Assembly (NCBI RefSeq): GCF_030689025.1
Contig: NZ_JAUYWA010000009.1
Coordinates: 62,001 to 126,000 of the forward strand
Length of the DNA stretch: 64,000 nucleotides
Direction of reading: 5' to 3'
Source of the DNA: Oceanobacter sp. 1_MG-2023
GTDB taxonomy: Bacteria > Pseudomonadota > Gammaproteobacteria > Pseudomonadales > Oceanobacteraceae
The translations under genes and the position numbers were made by a program. The notes under the pieces were generated by a model. That model was not told the DNA's origin. It was given only the letters and a program-made list of their open reading frames with translations, and did not search any database. Positions 38,462 to 47,094 of the stretch are shown in pieces (positions within the stretch are counted from its first letter, which is position 1; every line of letters starts with the position of its first letter).

Positions 38462-39514
38462 ATGACGTATGCGTTTTCTTTCTGTACCTTGTTACTGAGC
38501 CTGCTGTTCAGCCATACGGTACTGGCGGCTCCCCTGACACCCACACCGCCGCAGGCCTCTCCTCTGGACTGGCTGGCCAGCTTGCCGACACTGCATTACC
38601 ACCGGCTCGAATATGGCTTTCAGGATGAGTTGATTCCGACCACCGAGCCACTCTTGTTGGGCCAGCATCAGGTACTCGCCACCGGGCTGGAGCTGCCACA
38701 CTACGATCACCCGGTCCGTATCGACCTGCACTCATTAATCGACGAATACACTGTCTTTTATCCCTCTGTTCTGGTGCTCGATGCGCAGTTTAACGCCGTT
38801 AGCATCTACAACAGTCCAGTGCTGGCCAATCCGACCCGGACTCGCACAGAGGCGGTGTATCTCCCTTTGGAAATCGCCCCGGGCGACCGTTATCTGGTGG
38901 TATTTACCGAGGCTGACTGGTTGGGACGGCTACTATTGATCCAAGAAGACAGCCGGCTGCTGGCGGTGGGTGAGCCCTACCGGCCACAATATCACCACCT
39001 TTACCGGGATCGTTATTTCACCACCGACAGCCCACTACTGGATCTGGCGATTCCAGCCCGTACCGATACCGCCCCCAACTACTTGCATCACGGCTGGGAA
39101 GCCGGCCTGGGAATGGATTCAAACCACCAGGGCAACAGCCCCGGCCTGCTGCTCTATGGTGGCTATGCCATGCCTGTCAACCCGCGTATTGAAACCAGGG
39201 CCAGGCTTGGTATGCGTTATGCCAGTGGTGATAACCGTCATCGGGGGCTGATGATGCAATTTGATAGCAGTTACCAGCTACCCGACTGGTCAGCCGGTGT
39301 CGGCCTGCAGCTCGACATTGCCCATCACCACCAGAGCAGGGATGATAGCCGCCCGATACGCAGTAACACACTCAGCCCACGACTGTTTATTGAATACAAG
39401 GCCAGTCGGGCCATACGGTTCGAGTTGGCGTATCGATCCATCGCGGCTCAAACCGGCTGGGAAGTTCAGAACCGCGACGCCATCGGGGTAGCAATGACAT
39501 ACCATTATTATTAA
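38462..39514 (+). CDS. MalM-like domain fused to a beta-barrel-like C-terminus
   Basis: 350 residues with signal peptide FCTLLLSLLFSHTVLAA. Residues 25-185 follow the MalM (maltose operon periplasmic protein) pattern: YHRLEYGFQ, FYPSVLVLDAQFNAV, VYLPLEIAPGDRYLVVFT. From about 205 alternating strands appear (HHGWEAGLGMDSN, YGGYAMPVNPRIETRARLGM, FELAYRSIAA) and the protein ends in YHYY, an aromatic terminus like outer-membrane barrels. No maltose genes are nearby. The fusion is unusual and its role unknown. Confidence 0.6.
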   Translation: MTYAFSFCTLLLSLLFSHTVLAAPLTPTPPQASPLDWLASLPTLHYHRLEYGFQDELIPTTEPLLLGQHQVLATGLELPHYDHPVRIDLHSLIDEYTVFYPSVLVLDAQFNAVSIYNSPVLANPTRTRTEAVYLPLEIAPGDRYLVVFTEADWLGRLLLIQEDSRLLAVGEPYRPQYHHLYRDRYFTTDSPLLDLAIPARTDTAPNYLHHGWEAGLGMDSNHQGNSPGLLLYGGYAMPVNPRIETRARLGMRYASGDNRHRGLMMQFDSSYQLPDWSAGVGLQLDIAHHHQSRDDSRPIRSNTLSPRLFIEYKASRAIRFELAYRSIAAQTGWEVQNRDAIGVAMTYHYY

Positions 39515-39567
39515 ATGCGTGTGTTTGAACCCGATGGATCACTATATTTTGTATTGGAGTGCCAACC

Positions 39568-40056
39568 ATGACCACGTTTCTACGTACCACCCTGCTGGGC
39601 CTGATTCCCTTGATGTCTGCCATGACCCAGGCCGAAGTTGTCGGAGAAGTTGATACCGTCTTCAAATTGATCGGCAAGAACCACAAGATTGTGATCGAAG
39701 CCTTTGATGACCCCAAAGTCTCCGGCGTCACTTGCCATTTGAGCCGCGCCCAGACCGGTGGCATCAGCGGCACATTGGGACTGGCAGAAGATACCTCCGA
39801 CGCCTCTATCGCTTGCCGCCAGATTGGTCCAATCCGTTTTCTCGATGATCTGGAAGACGGCGACAAGGTGTTCACCAAGCGTACCTCGCTGTTGTTCAAG
39901 AGCATGCAGGTGGTACGGTTTTTTGACCAGAAACGCAGCACACTGATCTATCTGGTCTACTCCGACAAAATGGTCGATGGCTCACCCAAAAACAGTATTT
40001 CGACGGTGCCGATCCAGGAATGGCACGCTCCGACCACCACCGGTTATAAAGACTGA
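39568..40056 (+). CDS. creA: CreA-family periplasmic protein
   Basis: 162 residues from [11 protein letters not shown], with TTGGAG eight bases upstream. A signal peptide ends MTQAEV. The mature protein matches Cre[61 protein letters not shown]. Two cysteines probably form a disulfide. CreA is a conserved periplasmic protein of unknown role; creB, creC and creD are not here. Confidence 0.9.
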   Translation: MTTFLRTTLLGLIPLMSAMTQAEVVGEVDTVFKLIGKNHKIVIEAFDDPKVSGVTCHLSRAQTGGISGTLGLAEDTSDASIACRQIGPIRFLDDLEDGDKVFTKRTSLLFKSMQVVRFFDQKRSTLIYLVYSDKMVDGSPKNSISTVPIQEWHAPTTTGYKD

Positions 40057-40128
40057 TAGCACAACGAGTCAGGACGCCTCGGTGCAGACGTCATAAACCC
40101 GACACCGGGGTTATACCGGGGCTATGTA

Positions 40129-41025
40129 TCAAGATGGGTCCTGTAAACGCTGGCGCAAGCGCGGCACCATCCAGTCAAGACATTGCCGTACCCGGGGCGA
40201 CACCAGACGATTGTGCGGGTAGACAAACTGTACCGGAAAAGGAGCCGGAGCATATGGCTCCAGCAGCGACAATAGCTGCCCATTCTGGATCGCCCCCTGT
40301 GCCTGATACGACATTACCCGAGCCACACCCAGACCATCCACCGCAGCAGCCAGCACCACATCCACCTGATTGCTGGTCAGGACCGGGGTAACAGCCTGGA
40401 TAACCAGTTTCTCATGATCAATAAAACGCCATTGATTGCCCTGCGGCGCAAACAGAATCCCGGGCCAATTGACCAGGTCAGTCGGGTGCTGTGGTTGGCC
40501 CAGCCGCTGAATCAATGTCGGGCTGGCGCAAATGCGTGTGTGAGTAATACCCAGCGGCAATGCAATCAGCGAGGAGTCCGCCAGATGGCCGATGCGCAAG
40601 GCCAGATCAAACCCTTCTTCAATCACATCCACCATCCGGTCCAGCAGGACCAGCTCTGCCGCCATACCCGGATGTTCCACCAGCCACTGGTTCAGCAATG
40701 GCGCCAGATGCAAACGCCCGAACATCACCGGAGCCGTAATCTGGATTGAGCCGGTGAGCGTGGTTTTACGTACATCCAAACGAAACTCGGCGGCTTCAAC
40801 ATCTGCCAGAATCCGGCGGCAATATTGCAAATATTCACGCCCTTCATCGGTCAGGGCAATGCGGCGGGTGCTGCGATTTAACAACCGTACTCCCAGATAT
40901 TTTTCCAGCTCCGCCAGCGCCCGGACAATCGCCGCAGGAGAGCGGTTCATGGTATTGGCAGCGGCGGTCAGGCTGCCGTTATCCACAATCGCCACAAAAG
41001 TCGCCATCGCTCTGAATTTATCCAT
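40129..41025 (-). CDS. LysR-family transcription regulator
   Basis: 298 residues of standard size. The N-terminal winged helix reads FRAMATFVAIVDNGSLTAAA and STRRIALTDEGREYL, followed by an effector domain. It is divergent from the VOC and glutathione transferase genes, the usual layout for a LysR regulator and its targets. The effector is unknown. Confidence 0.9.
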   Translation of the reverse strand: MDKFRAMATFVAIVDNGSLTAAANTMNRSPAAIVRALAELEKYLGVRLLNRSTRRIALTDEGREYLQYCRRILADVEAAEFRLDVRKTTLTGSIQITAPVMFGRLHLAPLLNQWLVEHPGMAAELVLLDRMVDVIEEGFDLALRIGHLADSSLIALPLGITHTRICASPTLIQRLGQPQHPTDLVNWPGILFAPQGNQWRFIDHEKLVIQAVTPVLTSNQVDVVLAAAVDGLGVARVMSYQAQGAIQNGQLLSLLEPYAPAPFPVQFVYPHNRLVSPRVRQCLDWMVPRLRQRLQDPS

Positions 41026-41138
41026 GCTTGTCCCACTTGTGCAAAAAACGTAATAAACATATCAGGATAATCCTATTTATTGCGATTATCGAAGAGTGTT
41101 TACTGAACAGCATCCACGTCATAAGACAGGTCGACACC

Positions 41139-41588
41139 TTGATAAATGCCCGCAACCCGCAACCCGTTCTGCAATACGACCACGTCGGCATACGAGTGAG
41201 TGACAAGCAGCGTTCCGTGCATTTTTATGAACGACTGGGGTTTCGGCAAACCGCCCTGTTCGAGCACCATGAAGCCAATGAGATGGAGTCCCCCAGCGGC
41301 GTCAGAATCAACCTGATTTTTAACGCCACCCGACTGCATCATGGTCGCAATCCACTGCTGGATGAACCGGTGAAATTACCCGGCATCACCCACCCAGCGT
41401 TTGTGATCGAAGATATTTATGCCCTGCAAGACTGGCTCAAGGCGGAAGGCATCGCCATTACCGAAGGCATCCATCGCATTGGCCCACGGCGAATTACGCT
41501 GTTTATCCGGGACCCGGATGGCAATGTGCTTGAATTTAACCAATTGCTGCCGGCAGTGCCTGACAGTGACTCCGATGCCGTACTGTAA
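41139..41588 (+). CDS. VOC (glyoxalase/bleomycin-resistance) family protein
   Basis: About 149 residues if the TTG at 41139 is used. An ATG at 41028 would leave only 2 bp to the divergent LysR gene and adds a non-conserved lead, so the downstream start is favoured but unsure. VOC repeats are visible: YDHVGIRVSDKQRSVHFYERLGF and PAFVIEDIYALQDWL, ending IRDPDGNVLEFNQL. Metal-ligand positions (H..E..H..E) look present. It probably acts with the downstream glutathione transferase on an electrophile. Confidence 0.75.
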   Translation: MINARNPQPVLQYDHVGIRVSDKQRSVHFYERLGFRQTALFEHHEANEMESPSGVRINLIFNATRLHHGRNPLLDEPVKLPGITHPAFVIEDIYALQDWLKAEGIAITEGIHRIGPRRITLFIRDPDGNVLEFNQLLPAVPDSDSDAVL

Positions 41589-41638
41589 CGGCATCACAGC
41601 CCCAAGACCCCAACAACAAATACAATAAGGAATACCTC

Positions 41639-42232
41639 ATGCAACTTTATGATCTGGAACCATCCGGTAACTGCTACAAGGTGCGGCTGTTTGCGGCACT
41701 GATCGATCTGCCACTGGAATTGATCGCCGTTGATTTTCTCGATGGAGCCCACAAGCGTGCCCCTGTAACGGATCTGAACCCTTGGGGAGAACTGCCGGTA
41801 TTAGTCGATGGTGATGTCACGCTGCGTGATTCCCAGGCCATTCTGGTGTACCTGGCCCGGGAATATGGCGGTCATCAATGGTGGCCAGACGGTGCGGCCC
41901 AACAAGGTGAGGTAATGCAATGGCTGTCTACGGCAGCCAACGAAATCCAGCATGGACCCAACTCCGCGCGACTGGTCGACAAGTTTGGTTATGCTTTGAA
42001 CAAGCAACAGACTCTGGACACCAGCAACCGTATTCTGGCTTTGCTGGAGCAGCACCTGACAACCCATGACTGGCTGGCATTGCAACGTCCAACCATTGCT
42101 GAATGTGCGGTTTTCCCATACGTTGCCATTGCCTGGGAAGGTGGCATTGATCTGTCAGGCTACCCGCACATCAACCAATGGATCGCCCGTATCAAGGCGT
42201 TGCCCAAATTTATTCCGATGCCGGGTATCTAA
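41639..42232 (+). CDS. Glutathione S-transferase family protein
   Basis: 197 residues; AAGGAAT precedes the ATG. The thioredoxin-fold N-terminus reads MQLYDLEPSGNCYKVRLFAAL, with the cis-Pro motif ELPVLVDGD and the glutathione-binding DSQAILVYLA. A helical C-domain follows. Ser or Cys near the start could be catalytic. It lies 50 bp after the VOC gene, opposite the LysR gene. A weak terminator follows at 42239-42261. Confidence 0.88.
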   Translation: MQLYDLEPSGNCYKVRLFAALIDLPLELIAVDFLDGAHKRAPVTDLNPWGELPVLVDGDVTLRDSQAILVYLAREYGGHQWWPDGAAQQGEVMQWLSTAANEIQHGPNSARLVDKFGYALNKQQTLDTSNRILALLEQHLTTHDWLALQRPTIAECAVFPYVAIAWEGGIDLSGYPHINQWIARIKALPKFIPMPGI

Positions 42233-42238
42233 ACCCAG

Positions 42239-42261
42239 ACCCTGCCCATGGCGGGCAAGGG
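42239..42261 (+). terminator. Weak terminator after the GST gene
   Basis: CCCTGCCC pairs with GGGCAAGGG (one bulge) and is followed by TTTG. Confidence 0.4.
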
Positions 42262-42274
42262 TTTGATGGTGTAT

Positions 42275-42454
42275 TCAACAACGGTGATGAGGGCCACAGC
42301 ACTGATCACCGTAATAGTTGTCACTGTAGTTACACCCCTGACGCGACGGGCGGTCAACCTTAGGGGAAGTGGTGGTTGGCGATGTTGCCGTTACAGCTGT
42401 CAGATTGGCTTCGGGCTGGGCCACCACGGAGATATAACGCAAGATACTGTTCAT
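42275..42454 (-). CDS. Small Cys/His/Tyr-rich peptide gene
   Basis: A 59-residue frame with a good ribosome site (AGAGGAT, five bases before the ATG). The first 40 residues (MNSILRYISVVAQPEANL, then a Thr/Ser/Pro-rich stretch) contain no cysteine. The last 20 read GCNYSDNYYGDQCCGPHHRC, with four Cys and two His. That contrast looks like leader plus core of a modified or metal-binding peptide. It lies on the strand of the iron-uptake operon, about 200 bp past its last gene. I do not recognise a family, and an overlapping plus-strand frame lacks a ribosome site. Confidence 0.4.
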   Translation of the reverse strand: MNSILRYISVVAQPEANLTAVTATSPTTTSPKVDRPSRQGCNYSDNYYGDQCCGPHHRC

Positions 42455-42587
42455 AACGAATCCTCTGTTTGTCTATCAACACAGTCAGATTAATCGCTAT
42501 TTTCTATCATTAACAATGGCATATATCTCTTGCTTTAATAGCCTTTGACAATCAATAAATTACTATCAATTTTCATCAGCTATTAAT

Positions 42588-42619
42588 CCATCACCAACTA
42601 TCGCCATCACCAACTATCA
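42588..42619. repeat. Tandem direct repeat in an AT-rich gap
   Basis: Two adjacent 16-bp units CCATCACCAACTATC(G/A) lie in the AT-rich gap 42455-42661, which otherwise shows no gene. Confidence 0.5.
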
Positions 42620-42661
42620 ATCTTCATTGGCTATCCATCCCCACTGGCGATTCATTTCACT

Positions 42662-44302
42662 TCAGCTGGTGACCGCATCAGCCAGCGCCGCGCCGACCGG
42701 CACTGCCCGTCGACGTAATCGCCAGTCCAGCAGCAGAATCAGCCCTGCACTCAGCAATGCCACCAGATCCACAGCCAGGCTTGCCCCGGTCACTGCCGCA
42801 ATATCCAGATCCCCCGACAACACCAGTAACATGCTGCAAGCCGGAATCAGCAAAACACTCACCGCCGTGGCCTGCAGCAACTCGCTACCGGCCCGTTCAC
42901 TGCCCCGTACACAGGCCCATAACAACCAGACCAGCCAGGTCAGGTAATACCCCCATAACAGCAGGATATTCGAAGGATTGCCTTCACTGTTTTCAACCAG
43001 CATCCCCTCCGACAGCTTGCTCACCGCCATGGCTACCGCAACCCCGGCGATACTGCCAAGACAAACCCCGGTCGTGGCATTGGCCATCCAGCGTACCGAG
43101 CGTGGCTGCTCTGCCATGGCTAATGCCGCCTTGCCGGATTTTTTGCGCCGACTCTGGATCCACAGCACATTGCCGCTGTAGAAGATAAACGCACCACTGA
43201 GACCAAGCGCAAAATACAGCCACTTCACTCCGGTGCCTCCAAAGCTGCCAAAATGCATACCAAAGAAGCTGCTCACCAGCATACTCCAGTCATCCTGTTG
43301 CCCAGGCAAAACACTGGTGTTGATCACCTCCAGGGTATAAGGATCAAGAATGACATAGCCTTCCCGTGCGCCACGGGTCAGGTAGCTGTCATGAGTAACC
43401 GCAACCCGGGCAATCGCTCGCGACGAATCCAGATTCATCAGCTCGACTGCCTTGACCTCAAACCCCGGAGCTTGCTGCTGCACTTGCTCCAGTAGCTGAC
43501 TGATCGCTGGCAGCTCGGTGACCGACTGCTCCGTCGCCTCCACCCGTACACCAAACATGGATTTGTCACCGTACACTACCTCTTGCAAGGCATCGTAAAG
43601 CTCGTCATGGAAGGCAAACACCACCACCGTCACCGCAATCATCAGATGAAAGGGCAGGCTGGTAATACCAATCAGGTTATGGCTGTCCAGCCAGAAACGC
43701 TTGCGGCTCTTTTCCGGCCGCACAATCAAAAAATCCCGTATCAGTGTGGGCAATACCAATACAATGCCCGACACCAGCGCCAGGCAGTACAGCAACGATG
43801 CCACGCCCATCAGATACAGGCCAATCCAGCCATGGCCCCACTGTCCCGGTATTCCGGCAGTACGATGTAACAGATCAATCAATTCCCCCAGCTGACCAGG
43901 GGTCTGCTGCTGGACCTGCAATTGCCCGTCGTTATCCAGACTCGCTTGCCAGCGTGCCGCCGACAGATTCAAATCGCGGCTCCGCCCTCCTCCTTGCCAG
44001 AACAGCGGTGCATTGCCTTGTGGATGCTCCCCCAACTGCAGCGTCATCCCCCGGTGGGCTGCCGGATACTGCGCCAGCACCTGATCCACCAGCGAGTCCA
44101 GCTCAACCGGAGAAAGCTGTGATGTCGGCTGCAGCTTGTCACTGGCCGCCTCCGACCACTGCTGGATTGGCTCTTCGAACATGGTGAGTGCACCGGCAAA
44201 AAAGCAGATAAACAGCAAGATGCCAGAGCTGATACCAACCCAGGTATGCAGGGTCTTGTACATTTTCAGAATGTCGCCCCGCACCTTGAATCCGTTTTTC
44301 AT
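42662..44302 (-). CDS. PepSY-associated TM protein (siderophore-iron reductase-like)
   Basis: 546 residues with about seven membrane helices. The first helix carries LHTWVGISSGILLFICFF, then two PepSY-type periplasmic stretches, with conserved His in HRTAGIPGQWGHGW and in DSHNLIGI, FHLMI and FGMHFGSFGG. Such proteins (PiuB/FpvG type) reduce ferric-siderophores using haem. Its start overlaps the DUF3649 stop (ATGA). It is the last gene of the TonB-receptor operon. Confidence 0.85.
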   Translation of the reverse strand: MKNGFKVRGDILKMYKTLHTWVGISSGILLFICFFAGALTMFEEPIQQWSEAASDKLQPTSQLSPVELDSLVDQVLAQYPAAHRGMTLQLGEHPQGNAPLFWQGGGRSRDLNLSAARWQASLDNDGQLQVQQQTPGQLGELIDLLHRTAGIPGQWGHGWIGLYLMGVASLLYCLALVSGIVLVLPTLIRDFLIVRPEKSRKRFWLDSHNLIGITSLPFHLMIAVTVVVFAFHDELYDALQEVVYGDKSMFGVRVEATEQSVTELPAISQLLEQVQQQAPGFEVKAVELMNLDSSRAIARVAVTHDSYLTRGAREGYVILDPYTLEVINTSVLPGQQDDWSMLVSSFFGMHFGSFGGTGVKWLYFALGLSGAFIFYSGNVLWIQSRRKKSGKAALAMAEQPRSVRWMANATTGVCLGSIAGVAVAMAVSKLSEGMLVENSEGNPSNILLLWGYYLTWLVWLLWACVRGSERAGSELLQATAVSVLLIPACSMLLVLSGDLDIAAVTGASLAVDLVALLSAGLILLLDWRLRRRAVPVGAALADAVTS

Positions 44303-44592
44303 GCCATACCTCCGGTGCGAACAAAATACAGTGCCGTATGACTGATCAGCGCCAGGCTCCCTAATACCAGCCAGGCCCGGACACCATTACGAAACAAATA
44401 CACGGTTGCCAGCAAGGGTACCCAGACCAGCACGATCAACCACATGTTGAATTGCACCTTGTTAGTGGCATCAATCCCTCCCGGCCCCCACCAGGCAAAC
44501 AGACCACTGATGCCCAGTGCCAACAAAAATCCGGCGATGATGCCGCTGAGGCTTTTTGACCACCAGTCATAACGAAAATCCCGTGCTGCCAT
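44299..44592 (-). CDS. DUF3649-like membrane protein
   Basis: 97 residues starting MAARDFRYDWWSKSLSG, with GGAGG seven bases before the ATG. Three membrane helices: IIAGFLLALGISGLFAWW, WLIVLVWVPLLATVYLF and AWLVLGSLALISHTALYF. The family is found in iron-uptake operons beside PepSY and DUF3325 genes. The start overlaps the DUF3325 stop (TGATG). Confidence 0.75.
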   Translation of the reverse strand: MAARDFRYDWWSKSLSGIIAGFLLALGISGLFAWWGPGGIDATNKVQFNMWLIVLVWVPLLATVYLFRNGVRAWLVLGSLALISHTALYFVRTGGMA

Positions 44593-44864
44593 CAGTCGGC
44601 CCTCCACCACAGTAAAAACAGCGCCGGGAGTAACCCCAGCGCAAGCATGACCACCACCAGCCAGGCCAGGACTGCAGTCAGTGGCGGCACGGACAGCAGC
44701 CACCCCAGTAACGGCACTCCCTGTGCTGCCAGCACCAACGGCCGATATCTGGCCGGTAGCGGCCGTGCCAGCCAGCGCTGGTTAGGCAAACTCAGGTACA
44801 ACAAAGCCACCGCCAGCGTCGTCAGGCCAATAAGCAAGGTGATTGTGGTCATAAGAACATCCAT
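44592..44864 (-). CDS. DUF3325-like membrane protein
   Basis: 90 residues with three hydrophobic stretches (LLIGLTTLAVALLYLSL, GVPLLGWLLSVPPL, LVVVMLALGLLPALFLLWW). There is no separate ribosome site; its ATG overlaps the receptor stop (TGATG), so translation is coupled. An internal ATG at 44852 is possible. Typical partner of DUF3649 and PepSY proteins. Confidence 0.7.
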   Translation of the reverse strand: MDVLMTTITLLIGLTTLAVALLYLSLPNQRWLARPLPARYRPLVLAAQGVPLLGWLLSVPPLTAVLAWLVVVMLALGLLPALFLLWWRAD

Positions 44865-46831
44865 CAGAAGTAGTAAGTGCCGCCAAAGTAATAGTTACGG
44901 CCCAGCTCGACGGTGGAAATATTGTCATCCATATCCGTCAGATTGATATCACCGATATTGTTGACGCCAAATTTGAGCTGTACCGCTTCACTCATATCCA
45001 TCAGGAAACCCAGATCCGTGCGGTAATACGACAGCTTACGCACATTGGTCTGGGAGTCGGCCCAGTAGGAATAGGTCATACCCCCTACATAATTGACATT
45101 AAGACTGGCGCTGAGGGCATCCGTCGCCTGCATTTTGATACCAAGATTCGATTGATGCTCAGGACGATACTCAATCACGGCGTCGTCTTCGTCCTTGACG
45201 ATCAGTCGGGTGTAATTACCGGTAACCACCAAACTATCGGTCAGGTCCAGATCACCGCTTACCTCATAACCTTTCGACGTGACCTTGCTCAGGTTGACCC
45301 AGACCGGGGAGTACACACCATCCTCATCGGCTTCGCCCAGTTCCCGTTCGATCTTGTCTTTGACCTCGGTATCAAACACATCCGCACTCAGACTCCAATA
45401 AGGCTGGCGTACTTCCACCCCCAGCTCTTTGGTGATACTGGTCTCTGGTTCCAGATCCGGATTACCGGGAATGTAGCAGCTGCCACCACAACTGATTTCG
45501 TTGTATTCCGGGCTTAACTTACGGCCATCCGGGGCTTTGAACGCCTTGCCAACGCCCCCTTTTAATGTCACGGCATCATTCAGTTGGTAAACCAGATAGC
45601 TTTTCGGAGAAAAGTGACCACCAAAAATTTCGTGATGATCCCAGCGGCCGCCCAGCGTCAGGGTCAGCTGATCCGTCAGCGCCAGTTCATCCTGCACAAA
45701 CACACCAGCCTGATCGATGCTGTATTTGCCGGTTTCCACATAGTTGACCGGGTCTTCCAGTTCCTGATGACGGAAATCGAACCCGGCTACCAGGTCGTTC
45801 ATTCCCAGAGAGGTATGGCCATAGGCCTTGGCGTACAGGTTGGTTTCCTTGGTGTGATGCTGGGGGATGTCATAACTGGTGTTGTAGTCGTCAACATCGC
45901 TGTGCTCATATTTGATATAAGCGGTGGTTGAAGCATTGCTCCATTGACCCGTATGAGTCAGTGCCAGGTCATAACGATTGATGGTCTGATCGCGGTACGA
46001 GCTGGTGCCGTACAGCTGATAGGGACGATCATCATGGTTATAACCAAGGTCAATATCGATGCTTTGCTGTTCATCCAGATCCACGGTCAGCGTTGACGTC
46101 AGATTGCTGGCCGTTTTTTCTTCCTGCTCCGGTACCTCATCAGCATCATTGGCGTACCAGGCATCACGGCTGTACTGGTCCGCCGATACTGACAGGCTGA
46201 CCTTGTCATTCAGAGACCCCATAACCGTCCCGCCCAAACGGTAACGGCCGCCATCTTCACCAGAGTCGACCACGGTGTATTCACCACTGACACTGCCGCG
46301 CCACTCGCCAGCGGACTTTTTGGTGATGATATTAATCACCCCACCAATGGCATCAGAACCATACAAGGCCGCCATCGGCCCACGAATCACTTCAATGCGT
46401 TCAATCGAGGACACAGGAATTGAGTTGAAATCAACATCACTGCCTTTGGCAAATGCACCGCCGGATGACACCCGCTTGCCATTGATCAGGATCATGGTGT
46501 AATCGCTGTCCAAACCACGGATCTGGATATCATCCCGACCATTACTGTCCGTCAGATTATTCAACCCTGCATTGGCTCGCAGCAAGTCACCCAAACTATC
46601 AACCGGAGCCGATTCAATTTCTTCAGCACTCAAAACGGTTGTAAAAGCCGGTGCGGTTTCGATTGGCCGTGCACTCATCGTGGCCGTAACCACCATGGAC
46701 TCGAGTTCGATGTTCGATGAATCATCAGCCATCGCAGTAGCAGACAAGCAAGAACCAAGGGTCAGACAAGCAGGCGTTAGCCAACTGTGGGCTCCTTGAG
46801 AAAAGACAGAACGAGAACGGAACTTGGGCAT
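44864..46831 (-). CDS. TonB-dependent ferric-siderophore receptor (CirA/FepA-like)
   Basis: 655 residues. After the signal peptide, residues ELESMVVTATMSARP form the TonB box region. The plug domain contains DDIQIRGLDSDYTMILINGK and IERIEVIRGPMAALYGSDAIGGVINIIT. The 22-strand barrel ends in YYFGGTYYF with terminal Phe. A Cys pair (SCGGSCYIPGNPDLEPE) lies in an extracellular loop before the NPDLEPE motif. It imports a siderophore or similar chelate with TonB energy. A Fur-like box lies 50 bp upstream. Confidence 0.92.
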   Translation of the reverse strand: MPKFRSRSVFSQGAHSWLTPACLTLGSCLSATAMADDSSNIELESMVVTATMSARPIETAPAFTTVLSAEEIESAPVDSLGDLLRANAGLNNLTDSNGRDDIQIRGLDSDYTMILINGKRVSSGGAFAKGSDVDFNSIPVSSIERIEVIRGPMAALYGSDAIGGVINIITKKSAGEWRGSVSGEYTVVDSGEDGGRYRLGGTVMGSLNDKVSLSVSADQYSRDAWYANDADEVPEQEEKTASNLTSTLTVDLDEQQSIDIDLGYNHDDRPYQLYGTSSYRDQTINRYDLALTHTGQWSNASTTAYIKYEHSDVDDYNTSYDIPQHHTKETNLYAKAYGHTSLGMNDLVAGFDFRHQELEDPVNYVETGKYSIDQAGVFVQDELALTDQLTLTLGGRWDHHEIFGGHFSPKSYLVYQLNDAVTLKGGVGKAFKAPDGRKLSPEYNEISCGGSCYIPGNPDLEPETSITKELGVEVRQPYWSLSADVFDTEVKDKIERELGEADEDGVYSPVWVNLSKVTSKGYEVSGDLDLTDSLVVTGNYTRLIVKDEDDAVIEYRPEHQSNLGIKMQATDALSASLNVNYVGGMTYSYWADSQTNVRKLSYYRTDLGFLMDMSEAVQLKFGVNNIGDINLTDMDDNISTVELGRNYYFGGTYYF

Positions 46832-46880
46832 ATATTTCTACTCTTAGTGGGTGGTTAGACGTCGACGTCCTTATCAAACA

Positions 46881-46903
46881 CAAATGATATTACCTATCAT
46901 TTG
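46881..46903. promoter_or_regulatory. Fur-box-like palindrome
   Basis: CAAATGATA and TATCATTTG are perfect inverted arms around TTACC, resembling the Fur operator of NATGATA/TATCATT halves. It lies 50-72 bp upstream of the receptor start, so iron repression is expected. Confidence 0.7.
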
Positions 46904-47094
46904 TATTGTCTTCTGGTAAATACACCCACTGACAGCACCTTACAATTCTCTGCACTAGCGTTCACCCCGTGCTTCCTCCCGGCACAACCTCTCCGTGGCT
47001 GCTCTGGCCTGTCTGATATTTCCGACCTCTGAAGCCGGCCAATTCTGTTACAGTGGCGGCCGCTCTGACAAAGATGACATTCACAGAGGTTATT

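Noticed and set aside
41028-41138. Upstream ATG for the VOC protein
   Set aside because: It would leave 2 bp to the divergent LysR gene and no room for a promoter; the family domain begins later.
42248-42493. Plus-strand frame with a hydrophobic stretch
   Set aside because: No ribosome site, and it overlaps the minus-strand peptide frame that has one. The hydrophobic part is the antisense of the Thr/Pro-rich region.
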